A stretch of 64,000 bases of DNA from Pelagibacteraceae bacterium (GTDB lineage Bacteria; Pseudomonadota; Alphaproteobacteria; Pelagibacterales; Pelagibacteraceae): NCBI GenBank assembly GCA_022763425.1, contig JALEGD010000001.1:372001-436000 (forward strand). The letters are read 5' to 3'. This document shows positions 1 to 9,092 of the stretch, in pieces. Positions within the stretch are counted from its first letter, which is position 1. Each line of letters starts with the position of its first letter. Below the pieces are notes generated by a model. The model was given only the letters and a program-made list of their open reading frames with translations. It had not been told where the DNA came from and did no database searches. The position numbers and the translations under genes were made by a program.

Positions 1-585
1 AAATCTTGGGGTAGCAATTCGTTTTTGATCACCAGATTGATCGCCAGGAAGTCTTATTCCAGGAGTAATAGATGGTAGTTTAGAAAGTTTTTTTATTTTT
101 TTAGATTCATGGGGACTACAAATCATAGCATAAGCACCTGCTTTTTTTGCAAGTTTACTAAGATGAATAACAAGTTTATCTAATTGCCTTGTATGACCAA
201 TTTCAGTTAGATTTTTTTTATTCATACTAGTAAGTACTGACACTGCTAGAAGCTTTGTTTTACCAGAATATTTTTTTGCTAATTTTATCGCATCATAACC
301 TGCGCTTGCATGAATAGTGATGTAATCAGCTTTTAAATCTCTTAAAGATAATATTCCATTTTTAACAGTATTAGGAACATCATTAAGTTTTAAATCTATG
401 AATTTTTTGTATCCCTTTAATGATTTAATAAAATTTCTTCCCTTATCAGAATAAAGGATTTGATAACCTGCTTTAATACCAATCTCATATTTTTTTGATC
501 TAACTTTTGGAATGGATTTAATGATTACTTTAGCTTTTGATACTGAGCAATCAAGAGCAATAAAAATTATCTTTCTATTCTTCAA
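1..585 (-). CDS. pyrF: Orotidine 5'-phosphate decarboxylase, C-terminus cut by window edge
   Basis: PyrF decarboxylates OMP to UMP, the last step of de novo pyrimidine synthesis. The reverse strand reads open from the window edge. It shows the catalytic Lys/Asp region FIDLKLNDVPNTV and the phosphate-binding motif TPGIRLPGDQ near the visible end. About 195 codons are present, so I expect roughly 35-40 residues to be missing. No ATG precedes the conserved FIALD beta strand; a TTG at 583-585 is the best start and gives an N-terminus LKNRKIIFIALD. This start overlaps the end of ihfB by 11 bases, which suggests translational coupling. The function is secure; the exact start is less so. Confidence 0.9.
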   Translation of the reverse strand, partial: MKNRKIIFIALDCSVSKAKVIIKSIPKVRSKKYEIGIKAGYQILYSDKGRNFIKSLKGYKKFIDLKLNDVPNTVKNGILSLRDLKADYITIHASAGYDAIKLAKKYSGKTKLLAVSVLTSMNKKNLTEIGHTRQLDKLVIHLSKLAKKAGAYAMICSPHESKKIKKLSKLPSITPGIRLPGDQSGDQKRIATPRF

Positions 586-886
586 TTTTTTTATCCTTAT
601 TAATTCTATAATTTAATAATTTAGAACTTTTCCATTTTACTTTATTTTTTTCTTCAATTTTAATTTCTTCACCAGTTTTTGGGTTTCTCGCATTTCTTGC
701 GGGCATTTTTTTAACTTTAAAAGTACCCAGCCCTCTTATTTCTATGTTTCTCCCTTCCGAGAGGGCATTACTTAAGTATTTAAAAATAGACTCAACAATG
801 TGTTCAACATTGTTATTTGGGATTTTTTGAAAATGTCCTTGAAGATTTTTTACAATATCTGATTTTACAAAAGTTTTTTTAGACAT
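575..886 (-). CDS. ihfB: Integration host factor beta-type DNA-binding protein
   Basis: This HU/IHF-family nucleoid protein of 103 residues bends DNA as a dimer. It carries the family signatures IEIRGLGTF (about residues 48-56) and ARNPKTGEEI (about 66-75), the DNA-contacting beta arm. Its place directly downstream of rpsA matches the cmk-rpsA-ihfB order known in many proteobacteria, which favours IHF-beta over HU. A basic, Lys-rich tail of about ten residues follows the usual end. No alpha partner is in the window. An AT-rich hairpin runs up to its start codon (see the separate entry). Confidence 0.88.
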   Translation of the reverse strand: MSKKTFVKSDIVKNLQGHFQKIPNNNVEHIVESIFKYLSNALSEGRNIEIRGLGTFKVKKMPARNARNPKTGEEIKIEEKNKVKWKSSKLLNYRINKDKKIEE

Positions 887-904
887 TTCAATAAAGTATT
901 GAAA
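886..904 (-). other. Inverted repeat abutting the ihfB start codon
   Basis: The arms TTTCAATA and TATTGAAA (8 bp, three-base loop) form a perfect hairpin whose last base is the A of the ihfB ATG, within the rpsA-ihfB gap. It could hide the initiation region or act as a weak intercistronic RNA stop or processing point. It is all A-T pairs apart from one G-C pair, so it is not very stable. The repeat is seen directly; its function is inferred. Confidence 0.4.
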
Positions 905-938
905 TTATTATAGATTTAGATTGTAAGAAAAGGAAGAG

Positions 939-2651
939 TTAATCTTTTTTCTGATCTTTTTTCTCTAAAGCTTCGCCTAAAATTCCTGCTAATGATTGAC
1001 CAGAACTTGTAGAGCCGTACTTTTCAATTGCTTCATCAGCTTGTTGTTGCTCTAGTTTTTTAACAGATAGTTTAACTCTTCTTTTTTCAGCGTCCATTTC
1101 AAGGATAGCTGCATCAATTGAGTCACCTGATGAAAAACGATTTGGTCTTTGATCTGATTTTTCTAATGCAAGTTCAGATTTTCTAATAATGGTTTGATAT
1201 CTATCAGGTCCAACGTCAACTTTTAAACCATTGTCTTGCACTTCAACAACTCTTGTTGAAACAATATCACCAATTTTTTTATCATCGAAGAATGAGAAAG
1301 GATCTTTTTTAAGTGCTCGAATTGACCCATTTACTTTATCATCTTTGATATCAATTATTTTTAATTCTACTTCATCACCTTTATTAAAGTTATCTAAAGC
1401 TTTAGAGCTTTCAGCATAATCTAATTGTTTATAGTGAACGAAGATATCGATATCACTATCACCAGTATTACAGAAAATACCAAAGTCTTTTTTAGTCACT
1501 ACTTTTGTTTTAACAATAGTTCCAATAGGGTATTTTGTAATAAATTCATCTACTGGATTTGGTAAGCAATCTTTGTAACTTAAACCAATTTTTCTCTTTT
1601 CAGTATCAACTTCTTTTAATTTCACTTTAACAGTATCACCAATTTTGAATACAGATTTAGGATTAACATTTTTTTGCATATGTTTAATTTCACTAGAATG
1701 AATTAGTCCAACAATACCTTCTTGCATTTCTGCAAATGCACCAAAATCAGTTAATTTTACAATTTTAACTTCATATTCATTACCAATAGAAAACTTATCT
1801 TTAATCGTTTCGAACGGATCTGGAAGCATGGCTTTTACAGATAAGCTCATTCTCATATTTTCATTATCAATTTCTAATACTTTGACTTTAATTTTTTCTC
1901 CAACTGTAAACATATCGTTTAAGTTTGCGATTTTAAGATGAGAAACTTCTGAAGAGTGAAGTAAACAATCCAAGCTTTCAATGCTTACAAAACATCCATA
2001 AGACTGAACTGCTTTGATAGTACCTTCCACAACATCACCAACTTTGTAATTCTTAATGACCTTTTCTTTATTCTTATTTTTCTCTTGTTCGATCACTTGT
2101 CTTCTACTTGCGATAACATTCATTCTAACGTTATCAATTTTGATAATTTGAAATTCCATGGGTTTATTCATGTACTCATTCATGTTTTTGATTGGCCTAT
2201 CAGCAACCTGGGAATTTGGGCAAAAAGCGAATACACCAAAGATTTCTACAACTACTCCACCTTTAACCGTATTTTTTATAATACCGCTAACTTTTTCTTG
2301 TTTCTCAAAAGCTTCTTCAATTTTTTTCCACGATTTTGCTCTTCTTGCTTTTTCTATGCTTAAAACAATATTTCCATTTCTATCTTCAGTTCTTTCAAGA
2401 AAAACTTCAATCTCTTTTCCTTCTTCTAGGCTATCAAGTTCAGCGTGTGGAATCTCATTGATATCAACCAAACCACTAGATTTAGCCCCTTTAATAAAAA
2501 CATGAACATATTTATCATCAACTTTTTCTACTGATCCTGTAACAATAGAATTATCTTTTAAGATGATGTTTTCTAAATTTTCTGAAATTAATTTTGCGAA
2601 TTCTGAATTATTATCTTGATTATATACTTTTAAGCTACTGTCTGTTCCCAC
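939..2651 (-). CDS. rpsA: 30S ribosomal protein S1
   Basis: S1 binds mRNA on the small subunit and helps initiation on weakly structured, SD-poor messages. The 570-residue protein is a chain of S1/OB repeats. Repeat-like segments are visible at about residues 35-100 (SIVTGSVEKVDDKYVHV), 120-180, 205-275 (GDVVEGTIKAVQSYGCFV), 290-360 (NEYEVKIVKLTDFGAFAEM), 375-445 and 460-530. The length agrees with six-domain proteobacterial S1. It starts with GTG, whose G is shared with the TAG stop of the aroA-cmk gene upstream (TAGTG), so the two are probably coupled. The C-terminal tail is charged and rich in Lys, Glu and Gln. Confidence 0.97.
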   Translation of the reverse strand: MGTDSSLKVYNQDNNSEFAKLISENLENIILKDNSIVTGSVEKVDDKYVHVFIKGAKSSGLVDINEIPHAELDSLEEGKEIEVFLERTEDRNGNIVLSIEKARRAKSWKKIEEAFEKQEKVSGIIKNTVKGGVVVEIFGVFAFCPNSQVADRPIKNMNEYMNKPMEFQIIKIDNVRMNVIASRRQVIEQEKNKNKEKVIKNYKVGDVVEGTIKAVQSYGCFVSIESLDCLLHSSEVSHLKIANLNDMFTVGEKIKVKVLEIDNENMRMSLSVKAMLPDPFETIKDKFSIGNEYEVKIVKLTDFGAFAEMQEGIVGLIHSSEIKHMQKNVNPKSVFKIGDTVKVKLKEVDTEKRKIGLSYKDCLPNPVDEFITKYPIGTIVKTKVVTKKDFGIFCNTGDSDIDIFVHYKQLDYAESSKALDNFNKGDEVELKIIDIKDDKVNGSIRALKKDPFSFFDDKKIGDIVSTRVVEVQDNGLKVDVGPDRYQTIIRKSELALEKSDQRPNRFSSGDSIDAAILEMDAEKRRVKLSVKKLEQQQADEAIEKYGSTSSGQSLAGILGEALEKKDQKKD

Positions 2652-4648
2652 TAATGTTTTTTTATCTCTCTTTCTATTAATAAAGAAATCTTATTAATTG
2701 GGCGGCTGATATCATTAAAAGAATTGTCAATCAAGATGCTATCTTTTGTTTTTTTAAGGGGGCTAATAGCTCTGGTAGAATCTGCTAAATCTCTAGCTTT
2801 TAGAGCTTTTAAGATCTCATTATAATTAACATTTTTTTCATTTTTCTTATTTTTTAACTCTAAATACCTTCTTTTTGCTCTAACTTTAACATCACAATTT
2901 ATATAAAGTTTTATGTCAGAAAAGTTATTAGGTATTACAGTTGATGCTATATCTCTACCGCCAACTAATACAATTTGTTGAGGGCAATTAAAAATAAGAT
3001 CTCTTTGCACTGGTAACAATTGTTGACGGATAATTTTAATTTTAGCTATTTCAGACACCTTATTTGATACAGCAATAGAATGAAGTCTAGGATTTTGTAA
3101 TTTTGCAATACTGACTTTTTTAAGATGTTTGACTAAATAATTAGCATTAATTTTTTTCTTTTTACTTTGTAAATGTACCAAAGTTAGGTGGCGATATAAC
3201 AAACCACTATCTAAAAAAGCTGCTCTTTTTGATCCAAATTTTTTAACTAATTTTTTTAATATTGATGTTTTGCCGCAAGCAACCGGTCCATCTGCTGCAA
3301 CAAGAATTTTCTTATCCTTGTTATATTTAAGATCATTAATAGTTTTTAAAAAATTTGGAAAACTTACATTTACGGAGTCAAAGTCATTAATTTGTATTTT
3401 TTTTCTCGAGACTGCTGCTAAACAAAAAAACGCCATACATATACGGTGGTCTTTAGAGTAATCTTTGATAACTGGAACTTTACTAGAGTAGAATCTGTTA
3501 TTGATACCATTAATTATTAAGTTATCTTTTACTTTAGTAATATTAGCGCCGCACAGTATTAAATTTTCATGCATAACTCGAAGTCGATCCGACTCTTTAA
3601 ACTTTAACTCTGTGAGGTTGTTAAAGATACTTTTTGATTTACAGAATAAAGCAACAATTAATAAAATTGGTATTTCATCAATAATGCTTGCAACTTCATT
3701 TGGATTAATTGTAATACCTTTTAGGTTTTGAGAATATGATGCTGTAATATCTCCAACCGGTTCACCAAAATAATTTTTTTTGTTTGAAAATGATATTTTA
3801 GCTCCCATTCTTTTTAAGACTTTTATAAATCCTATTCGATATGGATTCAGACAAACATTTTTAATTTTAATTACAGAGTCTTTGGTTAAAATTGCAATAG
3901 CAATTAAAAAAGCACTTGATGATGGGTCCGATGGAATATTATAATTTTGAATAGGTCTCAAGAATTGTCTACCTTGAATTTTAATAATTTGTTTGTTTTT
4001 TTTATTTTGAATTTTAATCGGGTAGTTTAAGTATTTTAAAATTCTTGTTGTGTGATCTCTTACATTATTTGGTGCTTCAATCACTGTTTCGCCGTAGCTT
4101 ATTATTCCTGCAATTGTAGCTGCACTAACCATTTGAGCAGATGGTTTCGTAATTTTTATATTTGATTGTATACAATTTCCATGTCCTTTAATTTGAATTG
4201 GTAGATATTTTTTGCGGGTAGGTCTTAAGTTCATCAAAAACTGTTTTAAAAATTCTAACCGATACGGTCTTTTGCTTAAGCTTTTGTCACCTGTAATTAT
4301 TGCATTCATTTTTGATCCAGCAATTAAAGGGGTTAATAATCTTAATGTCGTTCCGCTGTTATTAAATGAAATTTTAAGTATTTTTTTATTATTGTAACCA
4401 ATTCCCAAACCATAAATTATGTATTGGTCCTTTTTTTTCACTACTCTGATCCCCAGGGTTTTAATTGCTTGGATTGCAGTTTGGGCATCTTCACCAGGGT
4501 TTTTTATAGAAACTGTACTGATGCCGTATCCTATACTACTAAAAATCACACTTCTTATGCTGAGCGATTTATCACTTGAAAGTTCAACTGATCCTTTAAT
4601 ATTAATATTATTTTCGGGTACTAATATGATTGATTTTTTAATTGCCAT
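2651..4648 (-). CDS. aroA-cmk: Fused EPSP synthase and cytidylate kinase
   Basis: One 665-codon frame encodes two enzymes. Residues 1-440 are 3-phosphoshikimate 1-carboxyvinyltransferase (shikimate pathway): SSDKSLSIR with the active-site Lys near 27, NNSGTTLRLL at 96-105, a catalytic Asp in SIIDEIPIL near 324, and the signature ELKFKESDRLR near 347-357. Residues 447-665 are cytidylate kinase, which phosphorylates CMP and dCMP: P-loop DGPVACGKTS at 453-462, LDSGLLYR near 479-485, and GGRDIASTVIP. The short linker holds no stop or internal start signal that would suggest two separate proteins. The order cmk-rpsA-ihfB is the usual one. AroA-Cmk fusions are annotated in some other proteobacteria, so this is unusual but not unique. 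Confidence 0.93.
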   Translation of the reverse strand: MAIKKSIILVPENNINIKGSVELSSDKSLSIRSVIFSSIGYGISTVSIKNPGEDAQTAIQAIKTLGIRVVKKKDQYIIYGLGIGYNNKKILKISFNNSGTTLRLLTPLIAGSKMNAIITGDKSLSKRPYRLEFLKQFLMNLRPTRKKYLPIQIKGHGNCIQSNIKITKPSAQMVSAATIAGIISYGETVIEAPNNVRDHTTRILKYLNYPIKIQNKKNKQIIKIQGRQFLRPIQNYNIPSDPSSSAFLIAIAILTKDSVIKIKNVCLNPYRIGFIKVLKRMGAKISFSNKKNYFGEPVGDITASYSQNLKGITINPNEVASIIDEIPILLIVALFCKSKSIFNNLTELKFKESDRLRVMHENLILCGANITKVKDNLIINGINNRFYSSKVPVIKDYSKDHRICMAFFCLAAVSRKKIQINDFDSVNVSFPNFLKTINDLKYNKDKKILVAADGPVACGKTSILKKLVKKFGSKRAAFLDSGLLYRHLTLVHLQSKKKKINANYLVKHLKKVSIAKLQNPRLHSIAVSNKVSEIAKIKIIRQQLLPVQRDLIFNCPQQIVLVGGRDIASTVIPNNFSDIKLYINCDVKVRAKRRYLELKNKKNEKNVNYNEILKALKARDLADSTRAISPLKKTKDSILIDNSFNDISRPINKISLLIEREIKKH

Positions 4649-4702
4649 TAGATTAGTAGATCAATATATACCCACTAAAATAATAATTAAAAACATATTT
4701 TA

Positions 4703-4990
4703 ATGGCTGATAAAAAATTTGGACAAAAAAGAGTTTGCTCAAACTGTGAGGTTAAATTTTATGATTTAAATAAAAAATCACCTTTAATTTGCCCGCATTG
4801 CAAACATGAAATTTTAATAGAAGAAGAGCTACTCTTTTCTGAAAGTATTAATCAGGCCAAACAACAAAATAAAAATGAAATTAAGGATGAGTTTTCAGAA
4901 TTAGAAAATACTGACAATACAGACAATGACGAAGTTATTTCATTGGATGATGCGGTAATGGAAGAAGAAGAACAAGAAACTAAAAACTAA
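4703..4990 (+). CDS. FYDLN-type zinc-ribbon protein (TIGR02300-like)
   Basis: This 95-residue protein has an N-terminal zinc ribbon, CSNCEVKFYDLNKKSPLICPHC, in two Cys-x2-Cys pairs around the FYDLN signature that names the family, followed by a very acidic tail (residues about 40-95). The family is common in alphaproteobacteria and its role is unknown. It is transcribed away from aroA-cmk across a 54-base gap and ends four bases inside the convergent lptB stop region. I would not assign a function. Confidence 0.85.
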   Translation: MADKKFGQKRVCSNCEVKFYDLNKKSPLICPHCKHEILIEEELLFSESINQAKQQNKNEIKDEFSELENTDNTDNDEVISLDDAVMEEEEQETKN

Positions 4991-5949
4991 ATTTTAAATC
5001 CACTTCCTAAATAATATTTTATAGCTCTTTCGTCCTTCATAATTATTTTAGGTGGCCCCTCCACCATGATTGACCCATCTCTTATAATTATACAATGATC
5101 TAGAATATCTTGAATCGCAAAAAAATTATGGTCTGTAATAATTACTGATAGCCCCATAGATCTTAGCTCTAAAATAAATTTTTTAATAGATGAGATGCTT
5201 AATGGATCAAGTGCCGCCATTGGTTCATCAAGCAATAAAACTTTAATGTTTTTATTACAGATTCTTTGTAGTGTTGATATTTTCTTATACTCTCCTCCTG
5301 ACATATTATTTGCCTTTACATCAGCCAAGTATTGTAAACCAAAATATGATAAGAGCTGAAATATTCTGGTTTCGATTTTATTTTTATCTTCAATATAAAG
5401 TTCTAATATAGCATATAAATTTTCGTAAGCAGTCATGTTGCCAAACAGACCTTTATGTTGTTCTAAAAGACTAATACCCTTAAGAGATCTTTTGTGAATC
5501 GGTAGCTGATTTATTATTTCATTATCTAGTTTAATTTTACCAAAGTCTGGAAAAATTTTTCCAACTATTAAATTAAATAATGTAGACTTTCCTGCTCCGT
5601 TAGGTCCCAGCAAACCCAATATTTGTCCCTGATTAAGCTCAAATGAAATATTTTTTAAAATCGGCCTTCCACCTAATGATTTAGAAATTTTAGAAACCGT
5701 TAAGATTTTCTTGTTTGCATTTACGCCTGGTTTATTTAACTTTATTAAATTTGGCGGTATTATTTTTAGTTTCGTAGATTTTTTATTATCATTTAGTTTT
5801 TTCTCATTAAATTTCTCAGCTTCTTTATCAAGGATTAAAACACTTTTTCTTTCTTCGATTAAAAATTTTTTTTCAAGAATGAATTTTTTATCAATTGATG
5901 TAATTGCCTTTATTTTAATTTTTTGCTTTTTATTTTTGTCTTTTTCCAT
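4987..5949 (-). CDS. lptB: LPS export ABC transporter ATPase with N-terminal extension
   Basis: LptB is the cytoplasmic ATPase that, with LptFG, drives lipopolysaccharide from the inner membrane to the Lpt bridge. Residues about 81-320 form the ABC domain: Walker A GPNGAGKS at 115-122, signature MSGGEYKK, Walker B VLLLDEPMAALDP and the switch His in ITDHNF. Family members usually begin near residue 80 here; the first 80 residues are an extra Lys/Glu-rich, low-complexity stretch with no signal peptide. The start overlaps the end of lptC by 20 bases. The gene closes the rnd-kdsD-lptC-lptB run. The usual alphaproteobacterial neighbours lptA and rpoN are absent. Confidence 0.93.
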   Translation of the reverse strand: MEKDKNKKQKIKIKAITSIDKKFILEKKFLIEERKSVLILDKEAEKFNEKKLNDNKKSTKLKIIPPNLIKLNKPGVNANKKILTVSKISKSLGGRPILKNISFELNQGQILGLLGPNGAGKSTLFNLIVGKIFPDFGKIKLDNEIINQLPIHKRSLKGISLLEQHKGLFGNMTAYENLYAILELYIEDKNKIETRIFQLLSYFGLQYLADVKANNMSGGEYKKISTLQRICNKNIKVLLLDEPMAALDPLSISSIKKFILELRSMGLSVIITDHNFFAIQDILDHCIIIRDGSIMVEGPPKIIMKDERAIKYYLGSGFKI

Positions 5950-6523
5950 AAACCCTATCTCTTTTTTTGCTCATAAAAATTTCTAGATTATTATTTAGAG
6001 TATTAAGTTCAGCGAAATCTGCAATTACGGTATTTTTTTTATCTTTGTATAAAACATTATCTTCTAAAGTGATTTTATTTTTTTTCGAGAGAAAATTTGC
6101 TTTTTGAGCTGTAATAGTTGCCTCTTTGTTAGTAATTATTACATTACCATGATAATTTATATTTTTTAAATTCTTGAAATATTTTGCTTTATTAGACTTT
6201 ACATCCAGAACACTACCATCCTTAAGCTTTGTAAAACTATATACATTTTTTAAATCAATAATATCAGGCTGATCTTTATATAAAAATGCCTCCTTACTTT
6301 GTGTTATGTAAACTTGGTTTTCATTATCTATTATTTTATATTCCACTTCAAAAAATTTAGTTACCCCTTCTTTTAAAACAGTAGTTGGTTCTAAATTTTG
6401 GGTTTGACTTTTATTTATATTAATCGACCCTTTATTTTCATTTATGTAATATCCATAAAAAAGAATTATAGTTAATAATACGATAAGCAAAAAAATATTA
6501 GCTTTAATTTTTTTTGTAGTCAT
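5930..6523 (-). CDS. lptC: LptC-like LPS export membrane-anchored protein
   Basis: This 197-residue protein has one N-terminal membrane anchor (residues about 9-27, IFLLIVLLTIILFYGYYI) and a periplasmic beta-rich domain of the LptC/OstA kind (for example VLDVKSNKAKYFKNLKNINYHGNVIITNKEATITAQKANF). LptC hands lipopolysaccharide from LptBFG to LptA. Position between kdsD and lptB supports the call. No separate lptA follows, and the OstA-like part here is about the size of an LptA domain, so the protein might serve both roles; that is inference. Sequence similarity in this family is low, so the call rests partly on context. Confidence 0.78.
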   Translation of the reverse strand: MTTKKIKANIFLLIVLLTIILFYGYYINENKGSININKSQTQNLEPTTVLKEGVTKFFEVEYKIIDNENQVYITQSKEAFLYKDQPDIIDLKNVYSFTKLKDGSVLDVKSNKAKYFKNLKNINYHGNVIITNKEATITAQKANFLSKKNKITLEDNVLYKDKKNTVIADFAELNTLNNNLEIFMSKKRDRVYGKRQK

Positions 6524-7506
6524 TTTCTTAAAAATTCAAGAATAGAGTGAAGACTTATAAGCCCTTTAAATTTACCTTTAGATTTTACTAATAAAACTGT
6601 AATTCTTTTTTTATTCATAATTGATAAAGCTTCTGGGGCAAGTGTAGTTTCATTTATAAAAGTTGGATTGCTTGTCATAATATTTTTTGCTTTTATATTT
6701 AGTATATTATTATGTTTTCCTACTGCTCGCACAGTATCACCATCAGTTATAATTGAAATTTTATTTAAATTTTTATTCTTTACTAGAACACAACCTAATC
6801 TTTTAGAGGCTATCATTGATAAAACCTGTGAAAATGTTGCATTAGTTGAGACAAAAGGAATATTTTTTCCAGTAATTAAAAAATCTTTTACTGGTGTTAA
6901 AGATTTTCCAATAGATCCACTTGGATGAGTTTCTCCAAACTCTCTTATTTTAAATCCTCTTATTTTAGCCACAGATACTGCCAAAGCATCGCCAATTGCT
7001 GTAAGCACTGTTGTTGAACTAGTAGGAACTAATTTAAAGTTATTATCACCAACCTCCTTAACTTTTTGATATGTAATATTAATATTAGAATTTTTAAATA
7101 ATTGAGATTTAGAGTTGGAGCTAATACCTATGATTTTAATTTTATATTTTTTTGCAAATTTTAATATTGTGACTAGTTCATGAGTATTGCCACTATTCGA
7201 TGCAATAATTAAAGTATCATTTTTTTGAAGGTTCCCTAGGCTACCATGACTTGCTTGATTAGCATCAAGTACATAACTAGGTATTCCAAGGCTACTAAAT
7301 GTTCCGCAAGTTTTTTCTAAAATTAATTTTGATTTTCCAACTCCAGAAAAAACAACATTTCCTTTTGTACTATTAATCAAATTTACAGCTTTTGAAAAAT
7401 TTATATTAAGATTTTTTCGAGCCTTTGATAGTGCATTTATTTCTTCTTTAATTAATTTTTTACCAAAATTTAATATTTGTTTTTCAGATTTCATTTTAAT
7501 GTTCAA
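6520..7506 (-). CDS. kdsD: Arabinose-5-phosphate isomerase (KdsD/KpsF family)
   Basis: KdsD converts ribulose 5-phosphate to arabinose 5-phosphate, the first step towards Kdo. The 328 residues hold a SIS sugar-isomerase domain (about 35-200, with FSGVGKSKLILEK and IIASNSGNTHELV) and two CBS domains (about 210-328). GETHPSGSIGKSL between them is typical of KpsF/KdsD. It overlaps rnd by 11 bases and lptC by 4 bases, so it is probably co-transcribed. It links to waaA (Kdo transferase) near the window end. Confidence 0.94.
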   Translation of the reverse strand: MNIKMKSEKQILNFGKKLIKEEINALSKARKNLNINFSKAVNLINSTKGNVVFSGVGKSKLILEKTCGTFSSLGIPSYVLDANQASHGSLGNLQKNDTLIIASNSGNTHELVTILKFAKKYKIKIIGISSNSKSQLFKNSNINITYQKVKEVGDNNFKLVPTSSTTVLTAIGDALAVSVAKIRGFKIREFGETHPSGSIGKSLTPVKDFLITGKNIPFVSTNATFSQVLSMIASKRLGCVLVKNKNLNKISIITDGDTVRAVGKHNNILNIKAKNIMTSNPTFINETTLAPEALSIMNKKRITVLLVKSKGKFKGLISLHSILEFLRK

Positions 7507-8116
7507 ATATATCTTTTTTTAAACCAACAAGATCCAAATCTGTTCGGGTTTCTAAAAAATTAAAGCATTGCTCAGCTAAATTTGATTTATTTTCTCTAAT
7601 TAAAATTTTTTCTAATTCAAGCTTAATTTTATGAAGATAAAGAACGTCATTACATGCATAAGAGATTTGGTCTTTACTATATTCTTCAATTCTTTTCCCC
7701 CAGTCAGATGTTTGATGCTGTTTTGATAAATTAATACCAAGAAGGTCGCGACATAAATCTTTTAAACCATGATCAGGAGAGAATTTCCTGCATATTTTTG
7801 ATGCAATTTTAGTATCAAAAATATTTTTAACGTTGATATTTAGATGTTGTTTTAGAAAACCTAAGTCTGCACGACCAAAGTGAAATATTTTTTTTATTTT
7901 ATTATTTTCTAATATTTCTTTTAAGTTTGGTGCATTGTAATCTTTTTCAAATTTGACCAAATGAACAAAACCTGAACCATCGCAAAGTTGTAGCAAATGA
8001 AGCTTATCGGTTTTTGGATCTAGACCACTAAACTCCCCATCCACAGCTATACTTGAGGCACTTTTTAAGCTTGTATTGGCATCGATATCAGATAGATAAA
8101 ATTTATAATTTTTCAT
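7496..8116 (-). CDS. rnd: Ribonuclease D-type 3'-5' exonuclease
   Basis: The 206 residues carry a single DEDD exonuclease domain: the Asp-x-Glu pair in SIAVDGEFSGLD (residues about 22-33), the middle Asp in FHFGRADLGFL, and the last motif YACNDVLYLHK. RNase D trims tRNA 3' ends and other RNAs. The protein lacks the HRDC domains of the longer E. coli enzyme, as is usual for short alphaproteobacterial versions. It is the first gene of the rnd-kdsD-lptC-lptB run, and a promoter must lie in the 22-base divergent gap or inside the neighbouring gene. Confidence 0.88.
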   Translation of the reverse strand: MKNYKFYLSDIDANTSLKSASSIAVDGEFSGLDPKTDKLHLLQLCDGSGFVHLVKFEKDYNAPNLKEILENNKIKKIFHFGRADLGFLKQHLNINVKNIFDTKIASKICRKFSPDHGLKDLCRDLLGINLSKQHQTSDWGKRIEEYSKDQISYACNDVLYLHKIKLELEKILIRENKSNLAEQCFNFLETRTDLDLVGLKKDIFEH

Positions 8117-8138
8117 AATTCAATTATTAATTGTATAC

Positions 8139-9092
8139 ATGAAACCTATAAAAAAAATTAGTTTTTTTGGTGGCGCTGGCTTCATCGGTAGATCTATAGT
8201 TAAAATTTTAGCAAATAAAGGCTTTGAAATTAAAATTGCAACTCGTAATCCCTATGATGAGGATGTTATTCAATTAAAATCTTCGTGTGGAGACCCAGGT
8301 CAAATATCATTACATAAAGTTAATATAAATTCAAAAGATCAGATAGAAACGTTCATAAAAGACACAAACATTTGTATAAACTTGATTGGTATTTTGTATG
8401 AAAAAGGTCAAAATACTTTTCAAAAAATACATACTGAATTTGTATATAATCTAGTTGAAGCAATTAAAAAACAAAACTCCATAAAACATTTTATTCATTT
8501 TTCAAGTCTTGGAGTAAAAAGTGGTACAGAATCAAAATATCTAGAAAGTAAATTTAAAGCAGATGAGTTAATTAAAGAAAATTTAGAAAATTATACCATA
8601 ATCAAACCTTCAGTAGTTTATGGAGGTGGAGAGAATGATTTTACAAATATGTTTGCTAAATTAGCAAAACTGTTTCCAATTATTCCTTTGGCAAATTCAA
8701 ATGTAAAATTTCAACCAGTTTATGTTGGAGATATTGCAAAGGGTATTGAAAAAATTATTGATGAAGAAATTAAAAAAGAAACTTTCGAATTTGTAGGAGA
8801 TGAAGTATTTACTTTGGAAGAGCTTGTTAAAATCATATCAAATGAAATAAGATCAAAAAATATTATTATTCCAATTCCATCCTGGGCTGGAAGAATACAA
8901 GGAAGAATTTTACAATTAGCACCCAAACCCATGTTAACACTGGATCAAATAAAAACATTAGAATCTGGAGACAACATAGCAACTAACAATAATAAAACTT
9001 TAAAAGATCTTGGAATTGATCTGATGGGAATTAGAAAAGTTATTCCAAATTATTTATATCGTTTTAGACCAGAGGGACAATTTTCTTCTTAA
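8139..9092 (+). CDS. NAD(P)-binding protein, complex I NDUFA9-like
   Basis: This is a 317-residue atypical short-chain dehydrogenase/epimerase-like protein. The N-terminal Rossmann motif is FFGGAGFIGRSIV (about 9-21), followed by CINLIGILYEKG, FIHFSSLGVKS and IIKPSVVYGGGENDF. It resembles the family of the 39-kDa NDUFA9 accessory subunit of complex I and related NAD-dependent epimerase proteins of alphaproteobacteria. The YxxxK motif appears only weakly (YLESKFKADE), so enzyme activity is uncertain. It is divergent from rnd and converges on uppP with a 4-base overlap. Confidence 0.8.
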   Translation: MKPIKKISFFGGAGFIGRSIVKILANKGFEIKIATRNPYDEDVIQLKSSCGDPGQISLHKVNINSKDQIETFIKDTNICINLIGILYEKGQNTFQKIHTEFVYNLVEAIKKQNSIKHFIHFSSLGVKSGTESKYLESKFKADELIKENLENYTIIKPSVVYGGGENDFTNMFAKLAKLFPIIPLANSNVKFQPVYVGDIAKGIEKIIDEEIKKETFEFVGDEVFTLEELVKIISNEIRSKNIIIPIPSWAGRIQGRILQLAPKPMLTLDQIKTLESGDNIATNNNKTLKDLGIDLMGIRKVIPNYLYRFRPEGQFSS

